A stretch of 34,430 bases of DNA from JBIIJL01 sp044233795 (GTDB lineage Bacteria > Pseudomonadota > Gammaproteobacteria > Legionellales > Legionellaceae). Of the stretch, positions 22,779 through 31,692 are shown one piece after another. Under the pieces are notes generated by a model. The model had not been told where the DNA came from and made no database searches. It saw only the letters and a program-made list of their open reading frames with translations. The stretch covers positions 1 to 34,430 of the forward strand of contig JBIIJL010000013.1 of NCBI GenBank assembly GCA_044233795.1, in the 5' to 3' direction. Both the position numbers and the translations under genes were made by a program. Each line of letters begins with the position of its first letter. The first letter of the stretch is position 1.

Positions 22779-24836
22779 ATGTCTTATTTGTCAGAGAATA
22801 ACAGACAAGATATTGAAAAATTGAAAGATTATTACCAATTGCTGTCTTTAGATTCAAAGCAGTTTTTCCCATCCAAGCTAAGTGCCGCAATACTTAGGTA
22901 CCAGAGTGGTTCAGAGAATGAAAGCATTCTTGCTCTGGAACTTTGCAGGGCTTTCTTAAATGAGGAGGATTTTATCAAAAATTGGTCTTTAATTGCTTCT
23001 GAGGATTGTCTTCAATTATTTTCTACATCGTCACTTATTCTTGCTGTAAATAAACTTAACCACGTGGGTTTATTAACAGGGGATCTAGCGCAGGCTAATT
23101 TTGATACTGTGGCAAAAAAACAAGGCCCACGCCGGGTTGCTCAAGCATTTGGCCTACTTAACCGCGAGGTTTTATTAATTGGGAATGCCGCTCAGGCTAA
23201 TTTTCATGTCCTGGCACTACACGAAAACCCATATTCGTTTGCTGAAGGTCTTAACATGCTTCACGGTTTGGGGATATTAGCTGGGGATATAGCGCAAGCT
23301 AATTTTAATGCGATGGCAGAACACCAAGACCCATGCGCGGTTGGTTGCGCCCTTTACCTAATTAAAGACGCGGGCTTATTAACAGCAGATGCGGGGCAGG
23401 CTATTTTTGAGGCTGTAGTAGGACACCAATATCCAGGAGGAGTTGCCTCCGCCTTAGATATACTTAGCGATGAGGGCTTATTAACAGCAGATGCAGCGCG
23501 AGCGAATCTTGATGCTGTTGCACGACATCAAGATTCAGTCGGGGTTGCTCGAATTTTTAGCTTACTTAATCGGGTGGGCTTGTTAACTGGAGATGCCGCG
23601 CAAGCTAATCGTGATGCTGTGGTGAGACACGAAGACTTCTGTTCTATTTTACTATCTCTTTTCCGACTTAATACGGTGGGATTATTAACGAGAGATACGG
23701 CACAGGATAATTTTAATGCTTTGATTACACATTCAGCGATCTTATTTAATACTGAAATTACGGAACTTTGGATGAGAATCCCAGCCCATCGATTGACCCA
23801 AGCACGATTTACTGCATTGATAGAGATTTGTCAGCAATACAGAGACAATCCAGCTGCGGGCTATGATTTTGTCATTGCTCACATCAATCATGAAATACTC
23901 GACCTAAATCCTGCTGCTGAGCCCACAAGGCTTAATCTAAGGCAAAGTACGCATACGGCAAGCGTTCATCAAACGGTATCTGAGTCAGCAACAAGGCTCA
24001 TGGTTAATTACCGCAGTGAACTTTCAGTTGAAAGGATTCAGGATCTCTCGCGTTGGCTTAATGCACAATCTTCTCCGCCTTTCAAAGTCATGGTGGCCAA
24101 GCGTTGCTTGCAACGACTGATAGACCAATACTACGTTTTTATCGATAGTGGCTCTGGTGTGACTACGAAACAGCTTTTATCGTTGTTCTGGATTGCTATT
24201 CATGATGATACGCGTCGTATGGGTACTTTAGAAAATGCAAAATTACAGCTCATTGAGGGGCTTTATGAAATGCAACGTGAGTACAATTTATCTGAAACAG
24301 GAGTGGATAATGGCGCCGATCGCGATCTCCCTTCTTGTCCTGCAGGTACATTTAATAAAATTATTGAGAAGGGGCATGGAGTGCATCCTGATATGGTTGT
24401 TAATTTTATTAGCATGCAGGGATTTTCTCTGAAACTTCTGCGGGTGGTGAGGGAAGAGGCCATGGCTTATTTGACAAGTTGTGCCAGTTCCAACATTGGT
24501 GTCTATATTGACGCGATTAAGGCAGAGGCCAATGCTAATAGTGTTGGACCTATCTGGGCGAAAATTCAAGCTGTTGTTGCAGACCGTATGTTTGAGGAGT
24601 TTCACTCCCTGTTTGGAAACGATAGAAGGAGACCTGATTTTTTGAGCGCTATTGCAGTTGGAGAGTTTTGCGCCCTAACTCCCGGTAATTTAAGTGAATT
24701 AGATCGATTCATCGGTCAAGTATCGCGAGATGACAGTGAAGCCGCTGCAGGGGTTGGCGCGGCACCGGATGGGTTTTTTGCTGCTGTAGCTACTAATGGC
24801 AAAACAAGTGGTGTGATCAAGAGGCCTCATCCATAA
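22779..24836 (+). CDS. Protein with seven tandem 34-residue helical repeats, candidate effector
   Basis: The protein has 685 residues from the ATG at 22779, which has AGGAG 7-8 bases upstream; the ATG at 22752 lacks one. Residues 1-85 are an N-terminal cap. Residues 86-323 are seven direct repeats of exactly 34 residues with consensus VAxALxLLNxxGLLTGDAAQ followed by ANFxAVxxHQDPxx, predicted as two helices per unit, forming a solenoid for protein or other ligand binding. Residues 324-685 are a separate, mainly helical region with LPSCPAGTFNKIIEKGHGVH and SLKLLRVVREEAMAYL. There is no signal peptide or membrane segment. Solenoid plus novel C-terminal domain is a common effector design. The gene is monocistronic and meets the M48 protease gene tail to tail. 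Confidence 0.78.
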   Translation: MSYLSENNRQDIEKLKDYYQLLSLDSKQFFPSKLSAAILRYQSGSENESILALELCRAFLNEEDFIKNWSLIASEDCLQLFSTSSLILAVNKLNHVGLLTGDLAQANFDTVAKKQGPRRVAQAFGLLNREVLLIGNAAQANFHVLALHENPYSFAEGLNMLHGLGILAGDIAQANFNAMAEHQDPCAVGCALYLIKDAGLLTADAGQAIFEAVVGHQYPGGVASALDILSDEGLLTADAARANLDAVARHQDSVGVARIFSLLNRVGLLTGDAAQANRDAVVRHEDFCSILLSLFRLNTVGLLTRDTAQDNFNALITHSAILFNTEITELWMRIPAHRLTQARFTALIEICQQYRDNPAAGYDFVIAHINHEILDLNPAAEPTRLNLRQSTHTASVHQTVSESATRLMVNYRSELSVERIQDLSRWLNAQSSPPFKVMVAKRCLQRLIDQYYVFIDSGSGVTTKQLLSLFWIAIHDDTRRMGTLENAKLQLIEGLYEMQREYNLSETGVDNGADRDLPSCPAGTFNKIIEKGHGVHPDMVVNFISMQGFSLKLLRVVREEAMAYLTSCASSNIGVYIDAIKAEANANSVGPIWAKIQAVVADRMFEEFHSLFGNDRRRPDFLSAIAVGEFCALTPGNLSELDRFIGQVSRDDSEAAAGVGAAPDGFFAAVATNGKTSGVIKRPHP
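23034..23747 (+). repeat. Seven 102-bp coding repeats
   Basis: The units encode seven 34-residue repeats in register: starts at residues 86, 120, 154, 188, 222, 256 and 290. GLLT(G/A)D and HQDP-like positions are the most conserved; units 4-6 are most alike at protein level, the outer ones more diverged. Confidence 0.85.
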
Positions 24837-24877
24837 ATCATGGAATTACAGAGCGGGACAAATCAAAGTAAGCTAAT

Positions 24878-24909
24878 CTAAGTGTGCGCCAAGCGTGGCG
24901 CACACTTAG
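24878..24909. terminator. Perfect 14-bp GC-rich hairpin between convergent genes
   Basis: CTAAGTGTGCGCCA and TGGCGCACACTTAG are exact inverted copies with loop AGCG. It lies 41 bases after the repeat-protein stop and 52 bases from the M48 protease stop. It lacks a T-run on either strand, so it may act as a bidirectional 3'-end structure rather than a classical intrinsic terminator. Confidence 0.6.
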
Positions 24910-24961
24910 CGGTGTAAGTAGCCTAAGTGCGGCTGGGACATAGGTAACAAATAACACCCTA

Positions 24962-26389
24962 TTATTTTTCTAATTGAAAATTAACTTCATCTATCTTTGC
25001 AGTGATTCTATCAATTAACATACTGTTTTTGCTGGCGAGTGTTTTGGCTAGCTTTAACTGGCGAAGAGCGTCTTTTTTTCGTCCTTGCAATAATTGGCAC
25101 TGAGCCTCTGTGAAATAGGCGTAGTCCTTACGGTGGCTGGCCGCTGCAGCCCGAGCAAGCTGCTTACAAAGGGGTAAATCAGCTTTAAATTGTCTACTGC
25201 CTTGTAAAAGGATTTTTGCGGCCTCTTGGGCCTTGCCTGCGTCAATGAGACTTGCACTGTAGCTCATCATCGCTGCGTAGTTTTCAGGATAGTTGTTATG
25301 TAATTGCCCAAGTCTGAGCGATGCTTGTGTGTATTGCTCAAGACCAATTTCTGCTTGGGCTTCTGTAATGGTGAAATATAAATTATCTGGGTATTCTTTA
25401 AGAAGAAGGGTAAGCATTTCTTTAGCTTTAGTGTTTTTATTAATGTTGATAAGCGCAAGAATGTGGCCATATTGGCAGGCGACCATGCTTGAGTGTTTTA
25501 GACATTCTGATTGATAATACTCAATGAGTTGTTTTGTATTCTCCGTCACGCTATTTCGTATTAATTCTTTAAAAAGGTGATAATCAAGAGAATCTTTTTG
25601 AGAAACTGTTGTGAGGTGGGCACTTCGATTTTCAGCTTCTGCGATTCGGTCTTCATCTAATGGGTGGGTCCTGAGGATGGCAGGTATGTTGGCTGTGTAA
25701 TAATAGCGTGAGTTTTGTTGCATTTTCTTAAAAAAATTCGCCATACCGCGGGGGTCGAGGCCTGATTTGATCAACATATCAATGCCTATCCGGTCAGCTT
25801 CTTTTTCATTTGAACGTACAAAATTGATGTTATCTTGAGCGAAGCCTGAGAGTGAGGCCATCAACGCACCACTACCTAAGGTCGGGTTGACAACGCCAAG
25901 GGCGATGGCTGCGAGCATACTCGCAAGCATGGGGACCTGCATTTGTTTTTGATGCTCAATCATTCGATAAAGATGATGAAGCCTTACGTGAGACATTTCA
26001 TGCGCCATCACTGCCGCAAGTTCGCTTTCGTTGGCGGTCGCAAGAATTAAGGCAGTATTCACACCAATATATCCACCAGGGCCTGCGAATGCATTGATTT
26101 CCTGTGATTTAACAATGAAAAAATAAGGCTGAGCGAGCTGTCCATGACGTGCGAGAAGTCCTGCTAGATGATTAATATACTGGTTAGCTAAAGGGTCGCG
26201 CATCACGCTGTCTGATTGGTTAATTTGCTCAACGAATTCCTTTTCTAGCTGTTCTAGCTCTTTGGTGGAATAGGGGGAGTAGGCAATAGCTTGCGTAGAG
26301 ATAAAAAGTAGTATGCTTAGAATAAAACGTAAGCAGAATTGCTGGGTTTCTCTTGAGAATAAATGTTTCATTGAGTTTGCTACGCTCAT
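24962..26389 (-). CDS. Periplasmic M48 metalloprotease with TPR domain, BepA-like
   Basis: BepA family proteins act in the periplasm on outer-membrane assembly intermediates such as LptD and BamA. The 475-residue protein has an N-terminal signal peptide (hydrophobic core LRFILSILLFISTQAIA, about 20-36). Its zinc motif is HEMSH (His130, Glu131, His134), the third ligand is Glu197 in SNEKEADRIG, and the regulatory His motif THPLDEDRI is at 241-249. The region from about 270 is helical TPR-like (ATNLYFTITEAQAEIGLEQY-type segments). Length is close to E. coli BepA (487). It is divergent from ribD with a 59-bp gap, so the two share a promoter region. Confidence 0.9.
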   Translation of the reverse strand: MSVANSMKHLFSRETQQFCLRFILSILLFISTQAIAYSPYSTKELEQLEKEFVEQINQSDSVMRDPLANQYINHLAGLLARHGQLAQPYFFIVKSQEINAFAGPGGYIGVNTALILATANESELAAVMAHEMSHVRLHHLYRMIEHQKQMQVPMLASMLAAIALGVVNPTLGSGALMASLSGFAQDNINFVRSNEKEADRIGIDMLIKSGLDPRGMANFFKKMQQNSRYYYTANIPAILRTHPLDEDRIAEAENRSAHLTTVSQKDSLDYHLFKELIRNSVTENTKQLIEYYQSECLKHSSMVACQYGHILALININKNTKAKEMLTLLLKEYPDNLYFTITEAQAEIGLEQYTQASLRLGQLHNNYPENYAAMMSYSASLIDAGKAQEAAKILLQGSRQFKADLPLCKQLARAAAASHRKDYAYFTEAQCQLLQGRKKDALRQLKLAKTLASKNSMLIDRITAKIDEVNFQLEK

Positions 26390-26448
26390 GGGCTACTCAG
26401 AAATTGAATAATTTGTTATCATACACCCTCATTAACGATGGTTTATCT

Positions 26449-27537
26449 ATGCACAAACAGTATTTGCTGAAAGCGCTAAACTTAGCCCTGATGGGGCGCG
26501 GTCATTGTAGCCCAAACCCAAGTGTTGGTGCTGTTGCCGTATGTAATGGGAAGATTATAGCACAAGCGTATCATCAGGGGGCTGGATCTCCACACGCAGA
26601 ACGTTTGGTATTAGAGCAACTTCCCCAAAATATAACAGATGTTACACTTTATGTAACCCTTGAGCCATGCAACCATTGGGGTAAAACACCACCTTGTGTG
26701 GATGCTATCATTGCTTGCGGTATTAAAACCGTCGTCTATGGAAAAAAAGATCCTAATCCGCTGGTGGTGGCCAATGATTCGCCAAATATGCTGAAGAGTC
26801 ACGGTATTAATGTGGTGCATTATCCGCTTCAAGAGTTGGACGCTTTCTATGAGAGTTATGAGCATTGGCTTTTGACGAAGTTGCCTTGGGTTACTGCAAA
26901 GCTTGCTACCACTTTTGATGGCAAAATAGCAGGGCCAAATGGGCAAAGAATAGCAATCTCAAATCAATTATGTTCTGACTTTACCCACGTGCAACGCCTT
27001 TATACAGATGTCATTTTGACCACAGAACGCACCATATCTTTTGATGACCCACTGCTTAATGTGCGCTTAGGAGAGAGAACAGAGGGTAAAACCGTCGCAA
27101 TTTTAGATGCGGGCTTAAAGATGAAAAGCACAGCAAAAGTATTGTTGAACGCTAAACACATACATGTCTATTACTCAGAAACACAACCAGCACCTCACCG
27201 AATTGATGCTAAAATATCATATCATCCCATGCCCACAAACAAAGGCCTGTTTGATGTCGGCGCTGTTCTTAAGCATCTTGGGTGTCTTGGGTTTCATGAT
27301 ATTTGGGTTGAGGCAGGGGCGCGATTATTAGACACCCTTCATCAAAAAAATCTAGTCAACAGAACGCATTTTTTTCTCGTGCCGAAGGTTTTGGGAGGAG
27401 ATGGCGTTGATGCTTTCCTAAGTGAAACTATCTTTCATAGAAGATATGACGTGAAGTGGCAGACTATGGGGGATAATATGTTAGCATCCTTTGATTGGCG
27501 AAAGGATAAAGGAACGGTTGCATGTTCACAGGAATAG
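26449..27537 (+). CDS. ribD: Bifunctional riboflavin deaminase/reductase RibD
   Basis: RibD deaminates the GTP-derived pyrimidine and then reduces its ribosyl side chain, steps two and three of riboflavin synthesis. The 362-residue protein has the zinc deaminase motifs HAERLVLEQ and PCNHWGKTPPCVDAI in the N-terminal half. The reductase domain runs from about residue 145 with KLATTFDGKIA and HDIWVEAGARLLDTL. The start at 26449 (MHKQYLLKALNLALMGRGHC) fits the family; an upstream in-frame ATG at 26353 would overlap the divergent protease gene. It overlaps ribE by 16 bases. No FMN riboswitch fits in the 59-bp upstream gap. Confidence 0.95.
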   Translation: MHKQYLLKALNLALMGRGHCSPNPSVGAVAVCNGKIIAQAYHQGAGSPHAERLVLEQLPQNITDVTLYVTLEPCNHWGKTPPCVDAIIACGIKTVVYGKKDPNPLVVANDSPNMLKSHGINVVHYPLQELDAFYESYEHWLLTKLPWVTAKLATTFDGKIAGPNGQRIAISNQLCSDFTHVQRLYTDVILTTERTISFDDPLLNVRLGERTEGKTVAILDAGLKMKSTAKVLLNAKHIHVYYSETQPAPHRIDAKISYHPMPTNKGLFDVGAVLKHLGCLGFHDIWVEAGARLLDTLHQKNLVNRTHFFLVPKVLGGDGVDAFLSETIFHRRYDVKWQTMGDNMLASFDWRKDKGTVACSQE

Positions 27538-28136
27538 TTGAAACAAAAGGCAAGATTATTGAGCATGTCAGAGGCCAAAATGCTCATCGTCTTGTGATTA
27601 AAGCGCCGATGATTCAGCTAAGTTGTGGTGAAAGTCTTGCTGTTAATGGGGTTTGTTTGACTCTTTTGGAGCATCCAGAGGGACTTTTAGCATTTGATAT
27701 ATCGCCAGAAACGCTACGATTGACTACACTTAACCACCTTTATGTCGGCGATGAAGTGAATTTAGAGCGAGCGATGGTAGCTAATGCCCGTTTTGGTGGT
27801 CACTATGTGAGTGGTCATGTTGATACGACAGCACATGTTTTATCACTAAAAACTGTTGATCAATATCTTGATATCAGGGTTGGTCAATTTGCGATGCCTG
27901 CACAGCGTTTTCTTTTGCCAAAAGGCAGTATTGCGCTTAATGGGGTGAGTTTGACTATCAACGAAGTAGAGTCGGGCGCTATTAGCCTCATGCTTGTACC
28001 GCACACCTTGGCGGTGACAACATTTGCCCAACTAAAAGTTGGGCAGGTTTTGAATGTAGAGTTTGATTATTTGACACGGGTGATTGCTCATCAACTGCAA
28101 CAGATGAATCTCATGGGTAATGTTGATATTGCATGA
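27522..28136 (+). CDS. ribE: Riboflavin synthase alpha chain
   Basis: This enzyme makes riboflavin from two molecules of 6,7-dimethyl-8-ribityllumazine. The 204-residue protein begins with the diagnostic MFTGIVETKGKI and consists of two similar lumazine-binding barrels: first half CGESLAVNGVCLTLLE and GGHYVSGHVD; second half PKGSIALNGVSLTINEVESG. Length is typical (about 205-215). AAGGAA about 10 bases before the ATG is the ribosome site, inside the end of ribD, and the 16-base overlap implies coupled translation. The symbol ribE is used in some systems and ribC in others. Confidence 0.95.
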   Translation: MFTGIVETKGKIIEHVRGQNAHRLVIKAPMIQLSCGESLAVNGVCLTLLEHPEGLLAFDISPETLRLTTLNHLYVGDEVNLERAMVANARFGGHYVSGHVDTTAHVLSLKTVDQYLDIRVGQFAMPAQRFLLPKGSIALNGVSLTINEVESGAISLMLVPHTLAVTTFAQLKVGQVLNVEFDYLTRVIAHQLQQMNLMGNVDIA

Positions 28137-28182
28137 TAAATGACTTAGAGAGGGTAGGACAATAAATGAGGTTAACCAAAAC

Positions 28183-29391
28183 ATGACGTATTTTTTTGCA
28201 AGTGTTGAGCAAGCTATTTCCGAGCTTCAAGCAGGTCGCATGGTAATATTAATGGACGATGAAGATCGTGAGAATGAAGGTGATCTCGTGATTGCAGCCG
28301 ATCATATTACGCCGCTTGCTATCAATTTCATGTCGCGCTTTGGCCGCGGTCTTATTTGCTTACCAATGGCTCAGGAACTGGTAGATAAACTGGCCTTGCC
28401 AATGATGGCTCATAATAATCGCTCGCCCTATGGTACAGCATTTACCGTTTCAATTGAGGCGGCCACCGGTGTGACTACAGGCATTTCTGCCTCCGATAGA
28501 GCAAGGACGATTAAAGTCGCCATTGATCCTAAGAGTGGGCCGGATGATGTGATTTCACCAGGCCATATTTTCCCCTTAAGAGCACATCCAGGCGGCGTTC
28601 TCAAGCGACCTGGTCAAACTGAAGGAAGCATTGATCTCATGCGTTTAGCTGGATTAAGTCCAGCTGCGGTAATTTGCGAGATAATTAACGAAGATGGAAC
28701 AATGAGTCGTCGTGATGACTTAGCTCTTTTCTCAAAGCAGCACAATATACCCCTGGTAACTGTCAAATCACTTATTGATTACAGAATAACGTATGATACA
28801 TTGGTGGAGTCATCTGCTACGGCAAGAGTCCCCTTAATGGGGCGCGGTGATTTTTCAATGACTATATTTAATAATGCAATTGATGATGCTGAACATTTTT
28901 CATTGGTTAAAGCCCCATTAAAAAGCAATCCTGCGCCATTACTTCGTATTCATTCTGAATGTGTTACAGGGGATGTTTTTGGCTCTTGTCGTTGCGATTG
29001 TGGTTCTCAGTTGCAACAATCGCTAGATTTAATTGCTAAAGAAGGCGGTATCCTCATTTATTTAAGACAGGAAGGGCGTGGCATTGGGCTTTCAAACAAA
29101 CTTAAAGCTTACGCTCTTCAGGAAAAAGGATTGGATACTGTTGATGCTAACATTAAACTTGGTTTACCTGTCGATAGCAGAGATTACGGGGTGGCTTTTC
29201 AAATCTTAAAATATTTAAAGGTTTCTTCTGTGCGTTTAATCACTAATAACCCTGAAAAAATCCGAGCATTAGAACGTTATGGTGTGAATATTCTTGAGCG
29301 CATCCCATTGGTTATTGAATCAAATCCTGAGAATCGTGGTTACTTGAAGGTCAAACAAGAAAAACTTGGTCATCTTTTAGAAATATATTGA
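28183..29391 (+). CDS. ribBA: Bifunctional DHBP synthase / GTP cyclohydrolase II RibBA
   Basis: This protein supplies both starting precursors of riboflavin. The N-terminal half (1-200) makes 3,4-dihydroxy-2-butanone 4-phosphate from ribulose 5-phosphate; it has MDDEDRENEGDLVIAAD and RAHPGGVLKRPGQTEGSIDL. The C-terminal half (about 205-402) opens GTP; the zinc Cys set is intact in HSECVTGDVFGSCRCDCGSQ, and RQEGRGIGLSNKLKAYALQE and NNPEKIRAL are present. Many gammaproteobacterial RibBA proteins have a degenerate cyclohydrolase half; here the key residues look intact. GAGG lies 11 bases before the start. The ribH ribosome site overlaps its stop codon. Confidence 0.95.
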   Translation: MTYFFASVEQAISELQAGRMVILMDDEDRENEGDLVIAADHITPLAINFMSRFGRGLICLPMAQELVDKLALPMMAHNNRSPYGTAFTVSIEAATGVTTGISASDRARTIKVAIDPKSGPDDVISPGHIFPLRAHPGGVLKRPGQTEGSIDLMRLAGLSPAAVICEIINEDGTMSRRDDLALFSKQHNIPLVTVKSLIDYRITYDTLVESSATARVPLMGRGDFSMTIFNNAIDDAEHFSLVKAPLKSNPAPLLRIHSECVTGDVFGSCRCDCGSQLQQSLDLIAKEGGILIYLRQEGRGIGLSNKLKAYALQEKGLDTVDANIKLGLPVDSRDYGVAFQILKYLKVSSVRLITNNPEKIRALERYGVNILERIPLVIESNPENRGYLKVKQEKLGHLLEIY

Positions 29392-29402
29392 GGGAGTTGG
29401 GA

Positions 29403-29894
29403 ATGGGGCAAGGATATAGCGCAGTGGATTGCAATGATGTTTTATTTAAGGTCGCGCTAGTTGTAAGTCAGTTTAATCATGAAATTACACAGGCGCTTCA
29501 AAAAGGTGCATATGAGCACCTGCTTCAATGTGGATTTAACGAACAGCTTATCACGATTATTGAAGTGCCGGGTGCCGTTGAAATTCCTCTTGTAGCTCAA
29601 ACCCTTGCGCGCTTGAATCAATTTGAAGCGATCATTGCCTTAGGTGCTGTCATTCGTGGCGACACAACTCATTATGAGGATGTGTGTCAGATGGTAAGTC
29701 AAGGGTGTCTACGCGTTGCTTTAGATTTTAATATACCGGTGATTTATGGGGTCTTAACCACGGAGAATGAACAACAAGCTTGGGATAGAGTTGGTGGTTC
29801 TCATGGTCATAAGGGTGTTGATGCAGTAGATGCCGCAAGATCGATGGTCTCGCTTTTAAAGAAGCTAGCACAGGATAAGCACAATAATCATTAG
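29403..29894 (+). CDS. ribH: 6,7-dimethyl-8-ribityllumazine synthase RibH
   Basis: RibH condenses the RibD-derived pyrimidine with the RibBA-derived butanone phosphate. The 163-residue protein has ALVVSQFNHEIT, EVPGAVEIPLVAQTLARL, GAVIRGDTTHYEDVC with the catalytic His, and YGVLTTENEQQAWDRVGG. The start is ATG 29403, since AGGGAG lies 6 bases upstream; the in-frame TTG at 29388 precedes that site. It is the last rib gene of the cluster; nusB, which often follows ribH, is absent here. Confidence 0.95.
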   Translation: MGQGYSAVDCNDVLFKVALVVSQFNHEITQALQKGAYEHLLQCGFNEQLITIIEVPGAVEIPLVAQTLARLNQFEAIIALGAVIRGDTTHYEDVCQMVSQGCLRVALDFNIPVIYGVLTTENEQQAWDRVGGSHGHKGVDAVDAARSMVSLLKKLAQDKHNNH

Positions 29895-29918
29895 GCGCAG
29901 GCGCTATTTCTTGATAAA

Positions 29919-30011
29919 ATGAACCCCCGTTTATATGCACTAACAATTTTTCTGCTATTGCGGTTCATGTCACCAGCATTTGGTTATCTATTGATGAGAA
30001 GCTCAATGTAA
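29919..30011 (+). CDS. Possible 30-residue hydrophobic small protein
   Basis: Between ribH and pyrG a short frame encodes MNPRLYALTIFLLLRFMSPA then FGYLLMRSSM. It could form one membrane helix with a positive N-terminus. The ribosome site is poor (TTGATAAA), so support rests on composition only. It could equally be a non-coding spacer. Confidence 0.25.
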   Translation: MNPRLYALTIFLLLRFMSPAFGYLLMRSSM

Positions 30012-30036
30012 ATATAGCATTACAACGGGGTTATTT

Positions 30037-31692
30037 ATGACAAAATTTATTTTCGTGACAGGCGGGGTGGTGTCTTCTCTCGGTAAAGGGATAGCGGCAG
30101 CCTCGCTTGCTGCAATTCTTGAGGCGCGTGGTCTCAAAGTTACACTGATTAAGCTTGATCCTTACATTAATGTTGATCCGGGTACGATGAGTCCTTTTCA
30201 ACATGGGGAAGTTTTCGTGACTCAAGATGGTGCAGAAACTGATCTTGATCTTGGTCATTATGAACGTTTTGTTCGGACCACAACTACCAAGCTTAATAAT
30301 TTTACATCTGGAAGGATTTATGAAAATGTTATTAAAAAAGAGCGGCGTGGCGATTATTTAGGTGCAACAGTACAGGTCATTCCCCATATCACCAATGAGA
30401 TAAAACGGTGTATAAAACTCGGTGCAGCGGAGTATGATGTAGCGATGGTGGAAATAGGTGGGACTGTTGGCGACATTGAGTCATTGCCCTTCCTTGAAGC
30501 AATACGACAGATGCGTATTGAATTAGGTTCACAGAATACTTTATATATTCACCTCACACTTGTGCCCTATATTGCAACATCAGGTGAAACGAAAACCAAA
30601 CCAACGCAGCATTCAGTCAAAGAACTACGTTCGATAGGTATTCAGCCTGACATTTTAATCTGCCGTTCGGAAAAACCGCTGACACTAAATGATAGAGCTA
30701 AAATTGCGCTTTTTACCAATGTAGAAAAAGATGGTGTTATTTCCTTACAAGATGCTAAAAGTATCTATCAGATCCCGATGATTCTTCATGAGCAAGGTTT
30801 AGATGAAATTGTGGTCAAGAAGTTTGGCTTAACATTGAAACCTGCTGATCTTAGTGAATGGGAGAATGTGCTAAAAGCTCAATCGATACAAACAATGACT
30901 GTAAAAGTTGGGATGGTTGGTAAATATACGGAATTAAATGATGCTTATAAATCGGTCAATGAGGCATTGCTTCACGCGGGAATTCACACTCAAACGCGTG
31001 TTGAAATTGTCTATATTGATGCAGAGCTCATTGAAAAACATGGAGTAAAACTTTTAGAGCACTTAGATGCCATCCTGATTCCTGGAGGTTTTGGCGAGCG
31101 GGGTATTGAGGGTAAAATTCAATCGGTGCAATATGCAAGAGAGCATCAGGTGCCATTTCTTGGGATTTGCCTTGGAATGCAAACGGCAGTGATTGAGTAT
31201 GCTCGGAACGTGTTGGGGTTAAAAGGGGCTAATTCTTCAGAGTTTGACAAGACATCCCCATATCCTGTGATTGCAATGATTAGTGAGTGGCTGGCAGCAG
31301 ATGGAAGTGTGGCTACTCGAAATGAACATAGTGATCTTGGCGGTACCATGCGATTGGGTGCTCAGTTGTGCAAATTGACACCAAATACTTTGGCGAGCCG
31401 TGTGTATGGTAAGAGTGACATTATCGAACGCCATCGACACCGTTATGAAGTGAATGAGCGGTATGTTGATGAACTAATCGCTCATGGATTGGTGGTGGCG
31501 GGGCGTTCAGCTGATGATGCGTTGGTTGAAATGATAGAGTTATCATCTCATCCTTGGTTTGTGGCTTGTCAGTTTCATCCGGAGTTTACTTCAACTCCAA
31601 GAGACAGTCATCCGTTGTTTAAGAACTTTATCGTTGCCGCACGCCACTTTCATGAACAACATGTGCGGGCACTTCAAAAGGAAACTGAATGA
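30037..31692 (+). CDS. pyrG: CTP synthase
   Basis: PyrG converts UTP to CTP with ATP and glutamine. The 551-residue protein has the synthetase domain (1-270) starting FIFVTGGVVSSLGKGIAAA with the nucleotide-binding loop, then LDPYINVDPGTMSPFQHGEV and GGTVGDIES. The glutaminase domain (about 295-545) has the nucleophile Cys in FLGICLGMQ, IPGGFGERG and the His-Glu pair in QFHPEFTS. Length matches the family (about 545). It overlaps kdsA by the ATGA sequence, so the two are co-transcribed, an arrangement common in gammaproteobacteria. Confidence 0.97.
   Translation: MTKFIFVTGGVVSSLGKGIAAASLAAILEARGLKVTLIKLDPYINVDPGTMSPFQHGEVFVTQDGAETDLDLGHYERFVRTTTTKLNNFTSGRIYENVIKKERRGDYLGATVQVIPHITNEIKRCIKLGAAEYDVAMVEIGGTVGDIESLPFLEAIRQMRIELGSQNTLYIHLTLVPYIATSGETKTKPTQHSVKELRSIGIQPDILICRSEKPLTLNDRAKIALFTNVEKDGVISLQDAKSIYQIPMILHEQGLDEIVVKKFGLTLKPADLSEWENVLKAQSIQTMTVKVGMVGKYTELNDAYKSVNEALLHAGIHTQTRVEIVYIDAELIEKHGVKLLEHLDAILIPGGFGERGIEGKIQSVQYAREHQVPFLGICLGMQTAVIEYARNVLGLKGANSSEFDKTSPYPVIAMISEWLAADGSVATRNEHSDLGGTMRLGAQLCKLTPNTLASRVYGKSDIIERHRHRYEVNERYVDELIAHGLVVAGRSADDALVEMIELSSHPWFVACQFHPEFTSTPRDSHPLFKNFIVAARHFHEQHVRALQKETE

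Noticed and set aside
23034..23747. TALE-like DNA-binding repeats
   Set aside because: The 34-residue period is similar, but the repeat lacks the short first helix and the position 12-13 recognition loop with its following Gly-Gly; the first helix here is longer and ends in HQDP.
26390..26448. FMN riboswitch ahead of the riboflavin genes
   Set aside because: The gap is only 59 bases and shows none of the conserved RFN segments; a full FMN aptamer needs well over 100 bases.
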